From assembly GCA_003254905.1 (NCBI GenBank), contig QANU01065626.1, positions 56,365 to 120,364 on the forward strand: a stretch of DNA of 64,000 bases. Reading direction: 5' to 3'. Below the pieces are notes generated by a model. The model had not been told where the DNA came from. It searched no databases and was given only the letters and a program-made list of their open reading frames with translations. Shown here one piece after another: positions 25,550-35,301 of the stretch. Source of the stretch: Nissolia schottii (lineage: Eukaryota > Streptophyta > Magnoliopsida > Fabales > Fabaceae). Position 1 is the stretch's first letter. Every line of letters starts with the position of its first letter. The position numbers and the translations under genes were made by a program.

Positions 25550-27637
25550 ATGAATGATGAGACAAAGCACCTCTTCTTTAAATCCCCCAATCCCTTCCCT
25601 CACTCCCCCAGCCGCCGCCGCTTACGCGTTGCCGACATTCTTCTCTCCGACGAGGACCACGGCCGCGCCGATTCCATGGACTACGCCGGAGAAACACCGC
25701 CACCGTCACGGTCACGAAGACGTGGCTATTCGTCTGCCAAGTGTTATGCTCCTTGGCGGCTCGTCGCTCGGTTGCTGGCGGAGATGAGGCTCACCAAGGG
25801 TTGCACAGCTCTGCGACAGAGGCAGATGGTGAAGAGCGAGGTTCGTGATTCGGATACGACGTCGTTGCCGTTGAACGGATCGAACGGCAACGATGAGTCC
25901 GGTGAGAATCTCCGGTTGTTATTTTTTTTTTTTACGATTTGATTCGGTTTTAGTTAGTTTTGATCTTAATTAACCGTCTGTTAAACCTGGTATTATTGCT
26001 TGCTTAAGCTTAATTTAATTCGTTTTGTGAATCGCGATGCGATGAGGCTCCGCTAATGTGTCTATTTTACACACAGGTTTGATTTGGTCGAGCTGATTCT
26101 CAGTGCTTGTTTGGAATTGCATTTGATTGTGAAATCTGGTTAATCGTTGCTTGTATTGTGTGCGTATGTTGTGATTCCACTAAATCGCAATTACTAATTT
26201 TTGTTCATTGAAAGTTTTGGATTCTGTTATTTTGAAATTAGGCTTGTATATCGCATTTAGATCAAATAAATAAATTAGCATAGCGTTATATACAGTAAAT
26301 GTTGATATAACAATTTTATATATGAATCTTTCTCATGGGAAGATCCTAATTGTTATTAGATACTAGTGTTCCATGTAATGCCAAAATGTGTTCGTTTTGT
26401 TGTTTGGGATCACTGGCAAATTGCTTTACCCATTCCTTGGCTTTGTTCCTTTCTGGTTGATACTTGACAGTTGACTGTATGACTATGACTTTAGTTTCTG
26501 CAGGGCAGTTGAACAGAGATGATACTTCTTTTAAGGTAGGAGTTGGTTGCGGTTTGCTATACCTGATTGCAGCTAGTAAAAATGAGCTTGGCAAGATGGT
26601 TGAATTGCGGAAAGAAATGGAAATGCTCCTTCAAAATGTGAAAGGGGCACTGCAAAGTAAAGATGCACTTCATATGCCATTGGAGCAGGGTGATGATGCT
26701 CTTGCGTGTTCCATAACTGAAGTTCAAGAAGTTTCCAGCTCTCGTAGTCATCCTTCAATTCACTCAAAAGGACCATCTGTTCAACCGGAGTCAAAAAGTA
26801 GTAAGCGTTTCATAGAATATAACATAAATGATAGAGACGAATTTGCACAAGAAATAAACGAGCTCCAGGCAGAATTTGAAGTTGAGTTAGAACGGTTGCA
26901 GCTGTATTTGGATGGAGAAGATGTGTTTGAAGATGCACAAAAAGGAAAATTCAAGGTAGAATATTTCATGTTTTGATTTCCCATCGTTGTGTTCGTTTCC
27001 TAATTCTGATTGGTAATGAACTACTGTATATATATGGATGAATCTATCAAGAAAAGAAAGAAATTTGTTATAGTTCTAAATTTGCTATAGTGCCCTTGTT
27101 TGACTCAGGTTAGGAAATTTATATTCTGAATTTGGGACTTAAGCGGCTTTTCCTTTTCTTCTTGTGCTATTGATTTTCTTTAGCTGTCCTATATTTGTAT
27201 GTTGTTAGTAAAGTTATCTGATTATATATTTGTGTTTAACCTTTACTATTTTCCTTGGTTATTAGTCCCATTCCAGAATGGCTGAAAACAGGAATTGGCT
27301 GGTAACTGTTAAGGACTCTTATTCAGATAGCCATAGTTCGAGTTTTGGCGAAATAATTATGAACAAGCAAGGAGCAAGTGCTGATGTATCCTTTGGAGTT
27401 CCTCCAGTTGAACTGGAAAGAAGGTTGCATGAACTGCTCCAATCACGACTACAAGAACAGATAACAGAGTTGGAGTCTGCTTTTGAATGCACCAGGCAGA
27501 AGCTTATTGAGAAAGAGATGGAGGTTACTTGGTGGAAAGACACTGCACTGCTTATCTCACAGCATGTTCCAGAAACTTCACGTTTTACTTTTCGACTTGA
27601 TCCCGATGCTGCTTTGAAGTTGAGTCAACTTGTATAG
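25550..27637 (+). CDS. POLAR-like coiled-coil protein
   Basis: Three exons join in frame (25550-25901, 26504-26955, 27266-27637) to give 391 residues. Exon 1 is basic and GC-rich. Exon 2 starts with a short hydrophobic patch (VGVGCGLLYLIAASKNELGK), then a coiled coil (MVELRKEMEMLLQNVK) and an acidic heptad-like segment (ELQAEFEVELERLQLYL). Exon 3 holds VPPVELERRLHELLQSRLQE, then ITELESAFECTRQKLIEKEM and VTWWKDTALL. These blocks resemble Arabidopsis POLAR and its paralogues, membrane-associated scaffolds that mark the polar cortex before asymmetric divisions of stomatal precursors. That role is family knowledge; assignment is by motif memory. The upstream in-frame TTG at 25538 is not used as start because an ATG follows at 25550. 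Confidence 0.72.
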
Positions 27638-28019
27638 CTTTTGAAAGAGGGAAGTCGATTAAGCCATCAAAATTGTGTTACTGCCTGTGCAATTTTAATA
27701 CTTGTTGCTTCATTTTGTTTTCCAAATTTCTGGTTTAGTCCTCTGGAGCAAATGGTTGGATGGTTTTCAATAGCTTTTGTGATGACAAATGAGAGAATAG
27801 AAATTGAAGGAAGCTAAAATAGTCCTTCACTGTAGAGTACTACTCATGATATGTGAATATAATTGTTTTCTTGCGAAGCTCTTTGGGATTACCATTTTTT
27901 TTTTCCTATCAAGATGCAAACTACTGCAGTGAAATTTGTTTGAATATATGTTGTGCTTGTTAGGCCTTAGCCCAGGTAGAATGCTGTCCACTCCTATTAT
28001 TAGAGCATGTAGCAATGAA

Positions 28020-28745
28020 CAGTGGACACAAGCTCGAGCTATTAACTCACTTCAGCTACACTGTAGAAAATTTCTACTGTATGATTAGTGGGTTAATTTC
28101 GAAAGACCCATTATCTTATTCAAATAATTTAGACATAGTATGATTTCCTTCCCTACTTTACCGGAATTCGATTTGACTTCGTTAACCATAACGAATCTTT
28201 TGAAGTTCGATTGGGGTAATTTATTGTTCTTATAGAAGTTAAAGTTTAAGATGTGAGTCAATATGATATCTACAATATAAAAATACCTTTTTCTTTTTGA
28301 ACAATGACTCTAAAATAAAAAATTTCATCTTTACATCAATAAAGTGTTAATGAATTACATTTATCACTTTATTAATCTAAAAATAAAAAATCTTACTTTA
28401 CCCTCTAATTGAATTCCTAACTTTAGGGTCTCCAAATCTTTTCCTTCTTGCCACAGTCCTGAAAAGAAAGAATAGTCTCCATAGTCCATCCATACACTAT
28501 CATGGTCTCCATATTATTAATTAATTGGATGCTCCAAGGAGAAATGCTTTTTTTTTTGGGTACATAGAAATGCTTTTACCAAGCAACAGCTGAAAGTGAA
28601 AGGTACCAAATGACTGGATGGGGCTGGCCGGCTTTTGAAGAAACGCAAGACTAATTGAGTTAAGCCCAACACGAGTCACAAACGGATTCCATCTTGTGTC
28701 CAATACATTATTAACCGGTACATACAATATGTATTTGACTTCGCT
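28020..28745. other. AT-rich intergenic DNA
   Basis: Nothing recognisable lies here apart from a poly-T run near 28550. The last 10 bp (28746-28755) belong to the target duplication of the MULE that follows. Confidence 0.5.
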
Positions 28746-28884
28746 GTCTATCCTAGAGCTTTTTACTATAATACTCTTGTTACATAAATTAATTATTAAA
28801 ATACCTCTATTTTCAAACATTTTATAAAATTACCATGGTTTCGGCTGACGTGACATCTGGACACTGCGTGGCGTGCCACGTAAG

Positions 28885-29041
28885 ATTCGCCTATAAGGTT
28901 AGTGAAATCCCTCTAAATTCGCCTACAAGCGTGGTGAATCCCCCCTAAAATTGCCTACACGTGTGGTGAATCCTAACCTAAAATCACCAACTGGGTTGGC
29001 GAATTCAACCCGAATTCGCCACCCGGTTTGGCAAATCCTAC
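28885..29041. repeat. ~32-bp tandem repeats inside the left MULE terminus
   Basis: About five degenerate units of 28-33 bp follow the plan 'attcgcc-tacaag-gtggNgaatcc-taa'. They begin at about 28885, 28917, 28950, 28983 and 29014. The same unit appears in inverted orientation in the right terminus. Confidence 0.75.
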
Positions 29042-29858
29042 AATATTTAAACAACCCCCACCCCAATCCATACCACTCCTCTCATTTTCTTACATTTCAC
29101 TTCTCTCTCTAAAAAAATTCTCTCTCTAGAATTCTAAAGCTCTTGGATTCCTACCAGTTACCTGTCCCAACCGCTCTTAAATTCAATTTGTGCGACAGAC
29201 TTATAAGTTTTAATTTATTAAAATTTATAGGTCAATTAGTATGTGCGAATTATTTTTTTTAAATTGATTATGTAAATGTTTCCTATATTAGTTTGCTGAG
29301 AAATTTTTTATAGATTGATGTATAGAGTAATTTAATATTATATGTTATCTGTATCAATAACAATTTATGATAGATTAATGCATAGTGTAACATAGTATAC
29401 TGCTACTGTTGTAATATAGTGTTTAGGGTTTATCAATCCTAATTCCTAAAGAGTAACCAACTAGAAATTTGAGGGTTTAGGGGCAAGCAAAGCTCATATC
29501 AAGTATCAACACAAAACATCAAGTTTATATTTCCAGTAAGCTTCATATAGAGTATAGGGACACTGAGGGTTTGTTTAGATCTTAGGAGGGGAGGAGGGAG
29601 GGTTAGAGAAAGGGATGATCTGTTTATAGGTAGTTTATAGGTCAATTAGTATGTGCGAATTAATTTTTTTAAATTGATTATGTAAATGTTTGCTGAGAAA
29701 TTTTTTATAGATTGATGTATAGAGTAGTATAATATTGTATGTTATCTGTATTAGTAGCAATTTATGATAGATTAATGCATAGTGTAATATAGTATATTGA
29801 TGCTGTTGTAATATAGTGTAATTTATGACATAAATTGTGTTTTAAACAGAATTAGAAA

Positions 29859-31060
29859 ATGGGAAAACCTCTTGTTGTGCTCATTCATTCTAATGGGAGA
29901 ATGTACGAAGGTGAACGTGGGTTAATGTATGATGGTCCTATGCCGGGGTCTGTGATGATTAAGAGGGGCATGCATATAGAAGATTTGAAGAGAAATATTT
30001 GTTTGAAATTAAGGTTACAACAGAATCAGTTTGTATCAAGAATGTTTTTTCGAATATTACAAGAGCCGGGCTCGGAGAAATTTGTTGGTTTTGATATGGT
30101 TGATGATGAAGATATTGAATGCATGATAGATGCTTTTGAATCAAATTCAGATGAGTCTATAGAGGTGTTTGTTGAGGTAGAGATAAGGGAAGGAGAGAGT
30201 TATGTGCATATTGAGAGTGATCCTGCTAACCTTATAAATACGCAATCGTCAATGAGACATTTTGCCCCGTGTTTGAAGATGTGACCCTATCCCAAAATCC
30301 TGACACCTTTCATTCCCTACTTACAACTTCACCCAATATGAGAGAAGTGCTATCTGACACAAGTGATGATGAAGAGTATTTACCTGTTGCTGCTGCTGAT
30401 GATGATGATTTAAGTATGGATTCAAAAGATGAGGTTGATGCATTTGTTAATGTGCATCAAGTTTCTCCGATTCGCTCTGTTCCTAACCCTGACCCTCCAA
30501 TTGGTGTTTATGCTAGCAACGTTCCAGCTAGTATTACTCCTGAAAATGTGTTTAGGCCTCCTTGTCCTCATAGAGATTAACTGGGATGCATTTGCTGGGT
30601 CATCTTAGAGCTTTGGCATTATTGAGTATGATGCATGGAGTTCACAAGGAGAATTATTTGTTGGATTGCAATTTCCAACAAAAGATGCGGTGAAATCAGC
30701 TTTAGATCATTATTATATCAGAAGACATCGGAGGACACACCGTAGAAAAAGAACTAGATTAGCATATGGATGAAGATATGTTCGAAATGCTGAAGAATCT
30801 GCATCTTCAACACAGCAAAGTACTCCAAATTAGGCCACTGCGGCATCTACTGTCGACGCTGCTAATCCACCACCTCCATACCCTTACCCTTACCCTTATC
30901 CACCACCGTCATACCTTTACCCATCACCACCACCACCACCACATTCTTACCCACCACCATCATACCCTTACCCACCACCACCCCCATATACTTATCCATC
31001 ATAGGCCGGCACGTCTGGCCCTAATCGTAGACCGCCACACTCTGATACATAGGCGATATA
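29859..31060 (+). pseudogene. internally deleted MULE transposase remnant
   Basis: The ATG at 29859 opens a 141-codon PB1-like N-terminal domain (VVLIHSNGRMYEGERGLMYD, then KRNICLKLRLQQNQFVSRMF). A frameshift near 30270-30280 leads into an acidic segment ending at a stop at 30578-30580. Beyond it, another frame has the beginning of the MuDR domain (ELFVGLQFPTKDAVKSALDH) at about 30648-30705. This is soon followed by a C-terminal Pro/Tyr-rich tail (PPPPYPYPYPYPPPSY) at about 30860-31005. The DDE core, SWIM finger and zinc knuckle expected between them are absent. The likely history is an internal deletion that fused the start to the tail, then frameshifts. Confidence 0.8.
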
Positions 31061-31269
31061 GTGGGTTTGTTAGTTTTTCTTTAGGGTTTTTGTTGGTTTC
31101 ATATAAAAACTTATGTAATGATATTTTAACTCATGTATTTTATTATATGCAATTATATATGAATGTGCAATTTTCCATCTATACGAATTTATTATCCTAA
31201 TCAAATTTATAAGCGACACAAGATAACCATTTAAGATTTAAAGTAGGGTAAAATAATCTTTTACATTAA

Positions 31270-31600
31270 ATTGAAAGCAATTCGGTTATGGTTGATTAAG
31301 TTAGGGTTTATTAGGTTATGGTGGATTAAGGTTACTACTTACTATTAATTAGGTTGGGGTTGATTAGGTTATGGTTGATTAGGGTTAGGGTTGATTAGTA
31401 TTAGGGTTTATTAGGTTTAAGATTTCTTAAGTTAAGGTTGATTAGTGTGGGGTTTATTAGGTTTAGGTTTATTATGATTTATTAAGCTAAGGGTTGATTA
31501 GGGTTATGATTTATTAGGTTAGGGTTGATTAGGTTAAGGTTTATTATGTTTATTATGGTTTATTATGCTAGGGTGGATTAAGGTTAGGGTTAGCAATTTC
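31270..31600. repeat. telomere-like degenerate minisatellite
   Basis: The stretch is built of imperfect units around 'gattagggttagggtt' and 'tttattaggttagggtt', reminiscent of the plant telomere repeat TTTAGGG but irregular in length. It lies just inside the right terminus of the MULE. Confidence 0.7.
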
Positions 31601-31728
31601 AGTGAGGATTTGCCAACAATTGTGGCGAAATTAAGTAGGATCCGCCAACCTTAATGGCAAATTTGGGAAGGATTCGCCACACTTGTAGGCGAATTTAGCG
31701 GGACTTCGCCAACCTTGTAGGCGAATCT
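31600..31728. repeat. ~32-bp tandem repeats inside the right MULE terminus
   Basis: About four units are inverted relative to those at 28885-29041. Each contains 'ttcgcc(a)ac' and 'ggcgaat' blocks about 32 bp apart. They form the inner part of the terminal inverted repeat. Confidence 0.75.
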
Positions 31729-31875
31729 TATGTGGCACGCCACGCAGTGTCGAGATGCCACGTTAGCCAAAACCGTGGTAGTTTTGTAAAATGTTGTAAA
31801 TAGGGGTATTTTGGTAATTAGTTTGTGTAACAAAGGTATTATAGTAAAAAACTCGTCTATGCTATGTATAATAAC

Positions 31876-32104
31876 AAAATGCCAACCAAAACCATGTGAC
31901 CAAATGAACTATCCTATGTATTTAGTTCTTATTCAAACTAGAATGGAAAAAGTTCTTATTCAAAGATCCTTATCCTCTATAAGAAGGTATTTAGTTTGCT
32001 TGAATCAAATTAGTTGAATTTTTAATAATAAGACCTAAATAGTAATTTAATTGAGAGATAAAAAATGCCAACCAAAACCATGTGACCAAATGGACTGTCT
32101 TATG
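31876..32104. repeat. 43-bp direct repeat pair
   Basis: Positions 31876-31918 and 32062-32104 match at 40 of 43 bases (both contain 'gccaaccaaaaccatgtgac'). The first copy begins only 12 bp after the MULE target duplication. The pair may reflect a local duplication or the edges of a lost insertion. Confidence 0.7.
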
Positions 32105-32298
32105 TTCCTATTGCATTTCATGGCAAGCCGGCAGCATTACTTTTTTTTCTTTTGGTTGCATAGAGAAGTTTATAAAAGCAATTACTTTATTTGCTCTTTT
32201 TCTCACTATTTTTGTCAGTACTAAACTAGTGGCTCACATTATTGTTCTCTCTGCTATCTTCTTCGTTGAGTCTTTCTTTCATTTCAACAATACTTACC

Positions 32299-33828
32299 AT
32301 GATGCTTCAATTTCTAATGTTGTTTCTTCTTGTTATGAGCGTGACTTGTTTCGAGAAGGAATACACTCTAGATTTAGTGAGAATGTCTTTGGTTAGACAA
32401 GAAGACACCATAATATTTGGTCTCATTGAGAGAACCAAGTTTCTTCAATTCTCCCGTATACCATCAAAATTTCACTTCCATTACTGGGTTTTCTGACTCA
32501 TTGCTCGATTTCCTCGTTCACAATTCAGAGACCGTTGAAGCTAAGGTTGTTATTGTTACTCGTTGTCTTGTCTAGTAATATCCTGTTTTCTTCAGGGCTG
32601 TTAAATTTGTTTATTGTTGTGTACAATTGTGTTTGCTTTGGTCAGGTGCATTAGCATGTTATTGCATTTGAAACTATGGACATTTGCAGTGTTTGCATTT
32701 CGGTTGAAAAGCTCTAGAATCAATTATGAAACTCTAAAAGTGAAATTTTTTTCTTTTGAAATTGGCTAGAATTGATTGTGAACCAACCACACCGGTTTTT
32801 CAAACATGCATTTTATGGAATTATGCAACCATGGATGTGTTGATTATGTTATTGCGTTTGGAAGAATATCATAAATTAAATGATATGGAATGTGACATGC
32901 AGGAAGATACAATAACCTTGAAGCAAATCCCTTCTTCTCAGAAAACTTACCAACCTCAATTGTGCCACATGACAACTTCTCACATGTAATTCACACATGA
33001 TTTTTTCATTTTGCATAGTTCATAGTTCATACTTCATGCAACTTGGTGGGAAAAAAAGGAAGTCTTTTAAATGTCTTATTTAGTTTTTGCATCCTGTAGC
33101 TGCTTTGATTAACATAAACAACATGAGCTACTTCAAATGTTTGTTGCTTTTGGTGATGATAGCAACTACGCGCAAACTGTAGTTAGTGACCTATCATTAT
33201 TGCAGGTAAAGTTTCCTTGGAAGTGCTTTTATGAGTTAGTTTTTGCATAATGTTATGCAAACCAATCTTTTAAGCTAGTTTTGAAATTTGACTTTTGACT
33301 TAGTTTATTCTATAAAAATCTGCAGGCCATCTCAAGAAGGATTCATTATGGAAAGTTTGTCGCTGAGGTGAAATCCAGGGAATCTCCTCAAGACTATGAG
33401 CCTTTAATTCGTGCTAAGGTATATACATATAACATTAATGTTTTCATTCTTAACCATTGTAGTGGCTGGTGAATGAACGATGACTTCAGCAACTTTATTT
33501 CCATCTAATTATTTTTCAATGTTGCTAGATTCTTGTTGGTTTTGATGATATGTTAATCTACATGTAGAAGTTGAAATGGTATGGCATTTGTGTTTTCAGG
33601 ATAGAGAAGCATTGATGAAAATATTGACATTTGAAAAGGTAGAAGAGATGGTGAGGAAGAAGGTTGAGAAGAAGGCCATGGTGTTTGGGCAGGAAGTGAG
33701 CCTTGATCATGATTGTCAAGGGGAAATTCAAGGTTGATCCTTAAGTAGCTTCTAGCTTGTACCAGAAATGGTTAATACCCCTTACAAAGATTGTTGAAGT
33801 CGAGTACTTCCTACGCCGCGTCTATTGA
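32299..33828 (+). pseudogene. chorismate mutase pseudogene, introns retained
   Basis: Exon-like blocks in the right order encode pieces of a plant chorismate mutase, the enzyme that turns chorismate into prephenate. They are: YTLDLVRMSLVRQEDTIIFG at about 32360-32420; a block reading DSLLDFLVHNSETVEAK near 32500-32545; EANPFFSENLPTSIVPH near 32920-32965; GDDSNYAQTVVSDLSLLQ near 33153-33206; AISRRIHYGKFVAEVKSRES from about 33326; DREALMKILTFEKVEEM from about 33600; and a C-terminal WLIPLTKIVEVEYF to 33828. Several faults break it: a frameshift after ERTKF near 32435, one near 33150, one near 33718, and a TAA after KVDP near 33743. GT-AG introns persist, so it is a duplicated rather than a retroposed copy. 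The start MMLQFLMLFLLVMS resembles a signal peptide. No plastid transit peptide is seen. Confidence 0.88.
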
Positions 33829-34745
33829 AGTCATTGTAATGTAATTATGTGTTATCATGTTAGTACCAGTGGTTAAGTCTCACAACTGTTATCTCAAAAA
33901 GTCTTACATATGACAATACATGATTAGATAATAATATAAAAGTGACACAATGCATAAAATTAATCTCATTGGTTAATCATTTGTTGGCATTCACATGATA
34001 TGCAAAGAAGGAATGAACAATTGATTCTTTTAAATCATCTCCTCTATTAGTTTTAGACTGTATTGTAATCTCTTTCTTAAAACTTTTTTTCCTTGTTTGC
34101 TGTTGACATTCAGCTTAGAATGTAATAGAAATGAAACCCTACATAAAGGAAATTGAAGATTTCAACACTATTGTATTCTACAAAAGCAATATTATGCAGA
34201 ACATATATTTTAAAGAGCATAGATAATTGGATGTCATGGAATGAACATTTCTAAAACTTTAAAAAACAGGCAACAAAACTCTAGAAAGGAGGAAATGCAT
34301 AACACACAAAAGTACCCGAAAAAAAGGATATATATTAAACTGAACTTGACATATTTTTTTTAATAATAATTTGAGAGGCTTGTGGCCGAGGAAAGCTAAA
34401 ATAGAAACAATACGGGAAAACTCATTTTCTAAATTCTATGAAATCAGCTCTTTTTTTTTTTGGGTACAAATTTCATTTTTCTTGGAGCATTAACAATTAA
34501 GGCTTGAAAAAAAAAATGAAAAGCTTGATTTGTTAATCTTTTTGGGTGCTCCCAGTGTGTTCATTGCTAATAATAATGGGAAATGAACCTCCAAACTCAT
34601 AATTAAATAATTAGATAAACTACCACAGTGTCACGCGGATTAATCCATATGTTAATTAGTGTAAAAATAAGACATTTGTTGATTGATTGAAGCATTCAGA
34701 GCCTATACAATATTTTATTTTATTTTTTTAATATTTAATTATCAC
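33829..34745. other. AT-rich intergenic DNA
   Basis: Beyond the pseudogene's likely 3' end I see only AT-rich sequence with poly-A and poly-T runs. There is no coding region or RNA gene. Confidence 0.5.
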
Positions 34746-34758
34746 CACCAATGCATAA

Positions 34759-34920
34759 GTTTTTTTAGGTTGTCTGTCCGGTATTCAAGATTTAGTCTTG
34801 ACTAAGACGGGTCAACCTGGGTCGAGTCTCCCAGTAGGGATAACTGGGCACGCAAGATATCAAACTCAGAATCTTGCGTAAGCGATACCAAACCGCTTAC
34901 CACTTAGACCAACCCCGTAT
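34759..34920 (-). mobile_element. tRNA-derived SINE with perfect 13-bp target duplication
   Basis: It is flanked by identical copies of caccaatgcataa at 34746-34758 and 34921-34933. On the minus strand it starts with a box A-like sequence (ggttggtctaagtggtaagc) and has a box B-like 'gagtttgatatc' about 35 nt later. It ends in a short A-rich tail, the minus-strand reading of the poly-T at 34760-34766. These are the hallmarks of a tRNA-derived SINE inserted by target-primed reverse transcription. Length 162 bp. Confidence 0.82.
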
Positions 34921-35301
34921 CACCAATGCATAAATGAAATATTGTTAGGCCAATTGTCACAATAAATCCCATCGGAGGGCGCATGCGTCTTTCTGTCCCG
35001 TTTCCATTTCACCCTTCTCGTGTGAACAAAGTAGACCATAGACCATGCAGCAATCAGCAAGCGCCGTGACCACCGTTCAAAAGGTCAGAGAAGCTGCTTT
35101 ACCATTTCTACCCCTGTACAACAGAACCAGCTTATCCACGTGGCAATTCAGCGGAAAGAAAAAGACAACAGAAGGTTCTCAAAATAGCGCACGCAAAACT
35201 CACTCACCCTTCTTCTTCGGAGTGTGTAAAACAAACTCTGGTGTGCAGAAGAACCCTAAGTTACAACCCTAGCACACCAAAATACCCTCGAATCCTCGAT
35301 C

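Larger units (their letters stand above)
28756..31854 (+). mobile_element. MULE with ~285-bp inverted termini and target duplication
   Basis: The termini begin GAGCTTTTTACTATAATAC on the left and, reading inward from the right, GAGTTTTTTACTATAATAC. The match continues inverted for more than 200 bp, including 'actgcgtggcgtgccac'. Immediate flanks are gtctatccta (28746-28755) and gtctatgcta (31855-31864), a target duplication of 9-10 bp with one mismatch. Inside are remnants of a MULE transposase whose catalytic core is missing. The element is 3,099 bp. Mutator superfamily membership is firm; non-autonomy is inferred from the missing core. Confidence 0.92.

Noticed and set aside
25554..25787. 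Alternative frame MMRQSTSSLNPPIPSL... at the start of the POLAR-like gene
   Set aside because: It does not join in frame to exon 2. The frame from 25550 joins all three exons.
30766..31200. 144-codon His/Thr-rich open frame
   Set aside because: It is the wrong frame of the MULE's Pro/Tyr-rich tail.
32299..33828. A working chorismate mutase gene
   Set aside because: At least three frameshifts and a premature stop cannot be removed by alternative GT-AG splicing that I could find.
34759..34920. A functional tRNA gene
   Set aside because: The boxes are tRNA-like, but no cloverleaf with a proper acceptor stem is apparent. The flanking target duplication and A-rich tail show it is a SINE.
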